A stretch of 27,866 nucleotides of DNA from an uncultured Collinsella sp. (GTDB lineage Bacteria > Actinomycetota > Coriobacteriia > Coriobacteriales > Coriobacteriaceae). How positions within the stretch are numbered: position 1 is the first letter of the stretch; every line of letters starts with the position of its first letter. The notes beneath the pieces are model-generated. The model made no database searches. It saw only the letters and a list, made by a program, of their open reading frames with translations, and was not told the origin of the DNA. Of the stretch, positions 23,157 to 27,866 are shown piece after piece. The translations under genes and the position numbers were made by a program. The stretch lies in NCBI GenBank assembly GCA_900542325.1, contig UQMY01000031.1, positions 1-27,866 of the forward strand, read 5' to 3'.

Positions 23157-24224
23157 ATGTCCGACAATATGCAGCCTATCGATGAAATTTTGGACGACGA
23201 GTCCCCGGATGCTAAGGCGACCGAGGCCTATGAGGAAGTCGAGGAGTTCGACCCGTTTGAGGGCATGAGCGACGAGGAACTCGACGCCCTGTGCGACGAG
23301 GACGACAGCCTCGCGGGCTTTGGCGACGTTGAGCCCGGTTTCCGCAGTGGCTTCGTGGCCTTGGTCGGCCGCCCCAACGCCGGTAAGTCAACGCTGCTCA
23401 ACGCCTGCTATGGCAAAAAGGTCGCCATCACCTCGCCGGTGGCCCAGACGACCCGCCGCCGCATGCGCGCCGTCGTCAACCGCCCCGGCTACCAGCTGGT
23501 CTTTGTCGATACCCCGGGTATCCACAAGCCCAAGGACGGTCTAGGGTCCGAGCTCAATAAAAGTGCGCTGTTCGAGCTGAACGATGTCGATGTTGTCGCG
23601 TTTTTGATTGATGCCACCAAACCGATCGGCAGGGGAGACGCCTGGGTTGCCGAGCGCGTCAGATGCGCCCGTTGCAAGAAGGTCCTGGTGCTCACCAAGG
23701 CCGATGAAGCCGACCCCGCACAGGTCATGGAGCAGCTTAAGGCCGCCCACGAGCTTATGGAATATGACGACGAGATCGTGACGTCGTCGGTCAAGAACTT
23801 TAACGTCGATGCCTTCATCGAGACCGTTGCGCACTTTTTGCCCGAGGGTCCGCGTTGGTTCCCCGAGGACATGGGTACCGACGCTTCCGATGAGACGCTC
23901 GTTGCCGAGTTTGTGCGCGAGAAGGTCTTGCGCCGCACCCGTGATGAGATCCCGCACTCCGTGGGTGTGATTTGCGATGCGCTTGAGCAGACCAAGAAGG
24001 TGCTGCGCGTGCACGCCACCATTTACGTCGAGCGCGAGGGCCAAAAGGGCATCATCATCGGCAAGGGCGGCGAGATGATCAAACATATCGGCATCGACGC
24101 CCGTCGCGACCTTGAGCGCATCTTTGGCACCCAGGTCTTTTTGGAGCTGGACGTGAAGGTCAAGGCCGGCTGGCGTGACGACGAGGCCCAGATTCGCCGC
24201 TTTGGCTATAACGCCGAGGATTAG
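23157..24224 (+). CDS. era: GTPase Era, with acidic N-terminal extension
   Basis: Era binds 16S rRNA and assists small-subunit assembly. The 355-residue protein is longer than the usual 300 because residues 1-62 form an acidic extension (24 Asp/Glu and one Lys in the first 60). The GTPase follows: G1 GRPNAGKS (71-78), QTTRRRMR for switch I, DTPG (118-121), and G4 TKAD (180-183), where Thr replaces the usual Asn, as I recall in other actinobacterial Era. The KH domain is clear: IIGKGGEMIKHIG. AAAGGGA precedes the ATG at 23157; no later internal start looks better placed. Neighbours fit the ribosome-maturation cluster. Confidence 0.93.
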   Translation: MSDNMQPIDEILDDESPDAKATEAYEEVEEFDPFEGMSDEELDALCDEDDSLAGFGDVEPGFRSGFVALVGRPNAGKSTLLNACYGKKVAITSPVAQTTRRRMRAVVNRPGYQLVFVDTPGIHKPKDGLGSELNKSALFELNDVDVVAFLIDATKPIGRGDAWVAERVRCARCKKVLVLTKADEADPAQVMEQLKAAHELMEYDDEIVTSSVKNFNVDAFIETVAHFLPEGPRWFPEDMGTDASDETLVAEFVREKVLRRTRDEIPHSVGVICDALEQTKKVLRVHATIYVEREGQKGIIIGKGGEMIKHIGIDARRDLERIFGTQVFLELDVKVKAGWRDDEAQIRRFGYNAED

Positions 24225-24239
24225 GGACACGCGGCGCGT

Positions 24240-24989
24240 ATGGCAGGTTCTCGTACATATCGCACGAAAGTGCTCGTGCTCGATAAGACGAAGCTCAAAG
24301 AGACGGACCTGATCCTGACGATGCTTGACGAGCGGGGTCGGCAGGTTCGTGCCGTGGCAAAGGGCGCCCGCAAACCCGGCGGACGCCTGGCTGCGCGCTG
24401 CGAGATGTTCTGTACCGTTGATCTGCTGCTTGCGCATGGACGGTCGCTCGACGTGGTTTCCCAGGCCGAGCTTATGGAGGCGCCGCTCGGCGCCGCGCCC
24501 GATTACGAGATGACATGCTCCGCAAGCGCGATCGCCGAGGTCGCGCGCGTGTGCTCGTTCGAGGACGCCGAGGATCCGTTTACCTTTGCCATCACGCAGC
24601 GGGCGCTCACACTTGTCGGCAGCGGGCTCGACGCGGCACATATGGACCTGCTCGTGGCGGCCTTTGTCTTTAAATTGCTGTCGCACGTTGGCTACCGACC
24701 CGATTTTTCGGCATGCGTGCTGTGCGGAGACCCGATGCTGTCGTATTTTTCGCCCCAGGCGGGCGGCCTCATGTGCGGGTCGTGCGCGTCGAGCGTGCCC
24801 GGTGCCGAGCTGGTGTCGACCGGTGAGGTCGCATGGCTGCGCGCCCTCATGTCCATGACCTTCGATGCGCTTATGGCCGAGAGGATCGACACGCATACGG
24901 CGGCGTTCTTGCTCGGGCTTTCGCATGTGTGGGCTGCGACGCACACCGATCAGCGCCTCCGTGCGATGGAATTCATGTTGGGTCGGTGA
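24240..24989 (+). CDS. recO: DNA repair protein RecO
   Basis: RecO anneals single strands and loads RecA in the RecFOR pathway. The 249-residue protein begins with the OB-fold (SRTYRTKVLVLDKTKLKETD, 4-23, and VRAVAKGARKP) and continues with a helical domain; C159/C162 and C179/C182 form the zinc site. The ATG at 24240 aligns with the family start, but no strong ribosome binding site is visible. It is 15 bases from era, the usual era-recO order, and ends this long gene run. Confidence 0.93.
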   Translation: MAGSRTYRTKVLVLDKTKLKETDLILTMLDERGRQVRAVAKGARKPGGRLAARCEMFCTVDLLLAHGRSLDVVSQAELMEAPLGAAPDYEMTCSASAIAEVARVCSFEDAEDPFTFAITQRALTLVGSGLDAAHMDLLVAAFVFKLLSHVGYRPDFSACVLCGDPMLSYFSPQAGGLMCGSCASSVPGAELVSTGEVAWLRALMSMTFDALMAERIDTHTAAFLLGLSHVWAATHTDQRLRAMEFMLGR

Positions 24990-25013
24990 TGATGCGCAGG
25001 CACGGGCTGCTTG

Positions 25014-25022
25014 TGGTAACAT
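25014..25022 (+). promoter_or_regulatory. rpsO promoter (extended -10)
   Basis: TAACAT (25017-25022) is preceded by TGG (25014-25016). No good -35 is seen. A start near 25029 would give a leader of about 99 bases. Confidence 0.5.
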
Positions 25023-25028
25023 ACCGAC

Positions 25029-25127
25029 CTGTTGGTACCTCGACCTTGGTTGCTCGCTCCACCGGCGGCTTCCCAGTCCGAGGCGAATCGAGTCGCCCGT
25101 GGGCGACGCAAAACGAAAGGTGAAACA
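25029..25127 (+). promoter_or_regulatory. Structured rpsO leader, possible S15 binding site
   Basis: GTCGCC (25092-25097) pairs with GGCGAC (25102-25107) around a CGTG loop just ahead of the ribosome binding site, and GGCG (25083-25086) can alternatively pair with CGCC. S15 represses its own mRNA in several bacterial groups through unrelated leader structures, so this leader is a candidate, by analogy only. Confidence 0.35.
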
Positions 25128-25406
25128 ATGACTGTTTCCAAAGAGCGCAAGGCGGAGCTGACTGCCCAGTTCGGTAACACCCCGGTCGATACCGGCAACC
25201 CCAAGGTTCAGGTCGCCATCCTGACCGAGCGCATCAAGGAGCTGACCGAGCACATGAAGTCCCACCAGAAGGACTTCCACACCCGTCGTGGCCTGCTCAT
25301 GCTCGTCGGCCGTCGTCGTCGTCTTCTCTCCTACATCAAGAAGAACGACATCGTCGAGTACCGTGAGCTCATCAAGGCTCTGGGCATCCGCGACAACATC
25401 CAGTAG
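25128..25406 (+). CDS. rpsO: 30S ribosomal protein S15
   Basis: S15 binds the central domain of 16S rRNA and nucleates platform assembly. The 92-residue product has the full family pattern: TGNPKVQVAILTERIKELTEHMKSHQKDFHTRRGLLMLVGRRRRLL is its approximate core (residues 22-66), followed by KNDIVEYRELIKALGIRDN. The usual length is 89. AAAGGTG precedes the ATG at 25128; the frame open to 25032 upstream is leader. It is followed by its own terminator and then pnp, the classic rpsO-pnp pair. Confidence 0.96.
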   Translation: MTVSKERKAELTAQFGNTPVDTGNPKVQVAILTERIKELTEHMKSHQKDFHTRRGLLMLVGRRRRLLSYIKKNDIVEYRELIKALGIRDNIQ

Positions 25407-25420
25407 GATTTGTACATGCT

Positions 25421-25453
25421 AAGAGCGTCCTGCGCAGCGGGGCGCTCTTTTTG
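25421..25453 (+). terminator. Terminator between rpsO and pnp
   Basis: AAGAGCG (25421-25427) pairs with CGCTCTT (25443-25449), extended by further pairs inside, and is followed by TTTTT. Some readthrough into pnp is possible, as is usual at this junction. Confidence 0.8.
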
Positions 25454-25479
25454 TGTAAGGGCGCGAACAATCACGCTCT

Positions 25480-25545
25480 GAAGCGTGGCGGGGGCAGGGG
25501 GCCCGCGTCACATGAGAAGCCTGCAGGCAAGGGGCCTGCGGGGTA
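25480..25545 (+). promoter_or_regulatory. Structured, G-rich pnp leader
   Basis: GCGGG (near 25489) can pair with CCCGC around 25502-25506, with GTG/CAC outside it, and GCAGGC (25523-25528) pairs with GCCTGC (25534-25539) around AAGGG just ahead of AAAGGAG. PNPase is known to repress its own mRNA through leader hairpins in E. coli, so this may be the target; no promoter was clear in this gap. Confidence 0.4.
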
Positions 25546-25555
25546 AAGGAGAACA

Positions 25556-27802
<2,247 letters not shown>

Positions 27803-27825
27803 CAGCAACACATAAGCAGCTCAAT

Positions 27826-27857
27826 AAAGGGCGACTCCACCATGGAGTCGCCCTTTT
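27826..27857 (+). terminator. Intrinsic terminator after pnp
   Basis: A perfect 14-bp stem (27826-27839 with 27843-27856) with a CCA loop ends in TTTT. The stem's own AAA/TTT ends could serve the opposite strand as well. Confidence 0.9.
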
Positions 27858-27866
27858 GCTATTCCC

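Noticed and set aside
23694..23708. Loss of the G4 NKxD motif in Era (TKAD)
   Set aside because: Thr in place of Asn occurs, as I recall, in other actinobacterial Era proteins and the remaining GTPase motifs are intact, so this is not a sign of decay.

Overview
The window is about 27.9 kb of high-GC, gene-dense chromosome, almost all of it housekeeping genes on the plus strand. A Coriobacteriia genome, most likely Collinsella or a close relative, fits best. The reasons are the actinobacterial gene order and types (mihF-gmk-rpoZ; comEA-comEC-holA-rpsT-lepA; lepA-hemW-dnaJ; phoH-ybeY-era-recO), GC-rich codon use, frequent GTG starts, and the low-GC-type pyrR-led pyrimidine operon with pyrK/pyrD. 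I see no phage, IS element, CRISPR array, tRNA or rRNA.

Layout: (1) 1-305, rpmB on the minus strand with its promoter and a shared, possibly bidirectional terminator. (2) 306-6080, the pyrimidine operon pyrR-pyrB-pyrC-pyrK-pyrD-pyrF. It is preceded by a structured leader with a convincing intrinsic terminator, a PyrR-loop-like hairpin and a long-range antiterminator that I could pair by eye. (3) 6081-8774, mihF-gmk-rpoZ-thiI, ended by a strong terminator. (4) 8775-13000, comEA-comEC (DNA uptake) followed by holA, which has its own promoter. (5) 13000-13470, rpsT with its own promoter, a structured leader and a terminator. (6) 13480-24989, a long run lepA-dusB-hemW-(membrane DnaJ)-dnaJ-mtaB-phoH-ybeY-dgkA-era-recO with short gaps or overlaps, covering translation quality control, tRNA modification, chaperones, ribosome maturation, lipid kinase and recombination. 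(7) 24990-27857, rpsO and pnp, each followed by an intrinsic terminator.

How they work together: the pyr genes encode UMP synthesis from carbamoyl phosphate, but carAB and pyrE are not here. PyrR probably senses UMP/UTP and controls its own operon through the leader. The RNA and translation genes (rpsT, lepA, dusB, mtaB, ybeY, era, rpsO, pnp) form the usual ribosome/RNA cluster.

The most unusual items are: a DnaJ-type protein whose C-terminal substrate-binding half is replaced by hydrophobic membrane segments, lying where related genomes usually carry hrcA; a reiterated GGTTTTGG motif upstream of comEA; the two-state pyr leader; a terminator-like hairpin at the very start of the rpsT leader; an apparently leaderless lepA; and a very acidic N-terminal extension on Era. 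I found no clear multi-gene system of unknown function.
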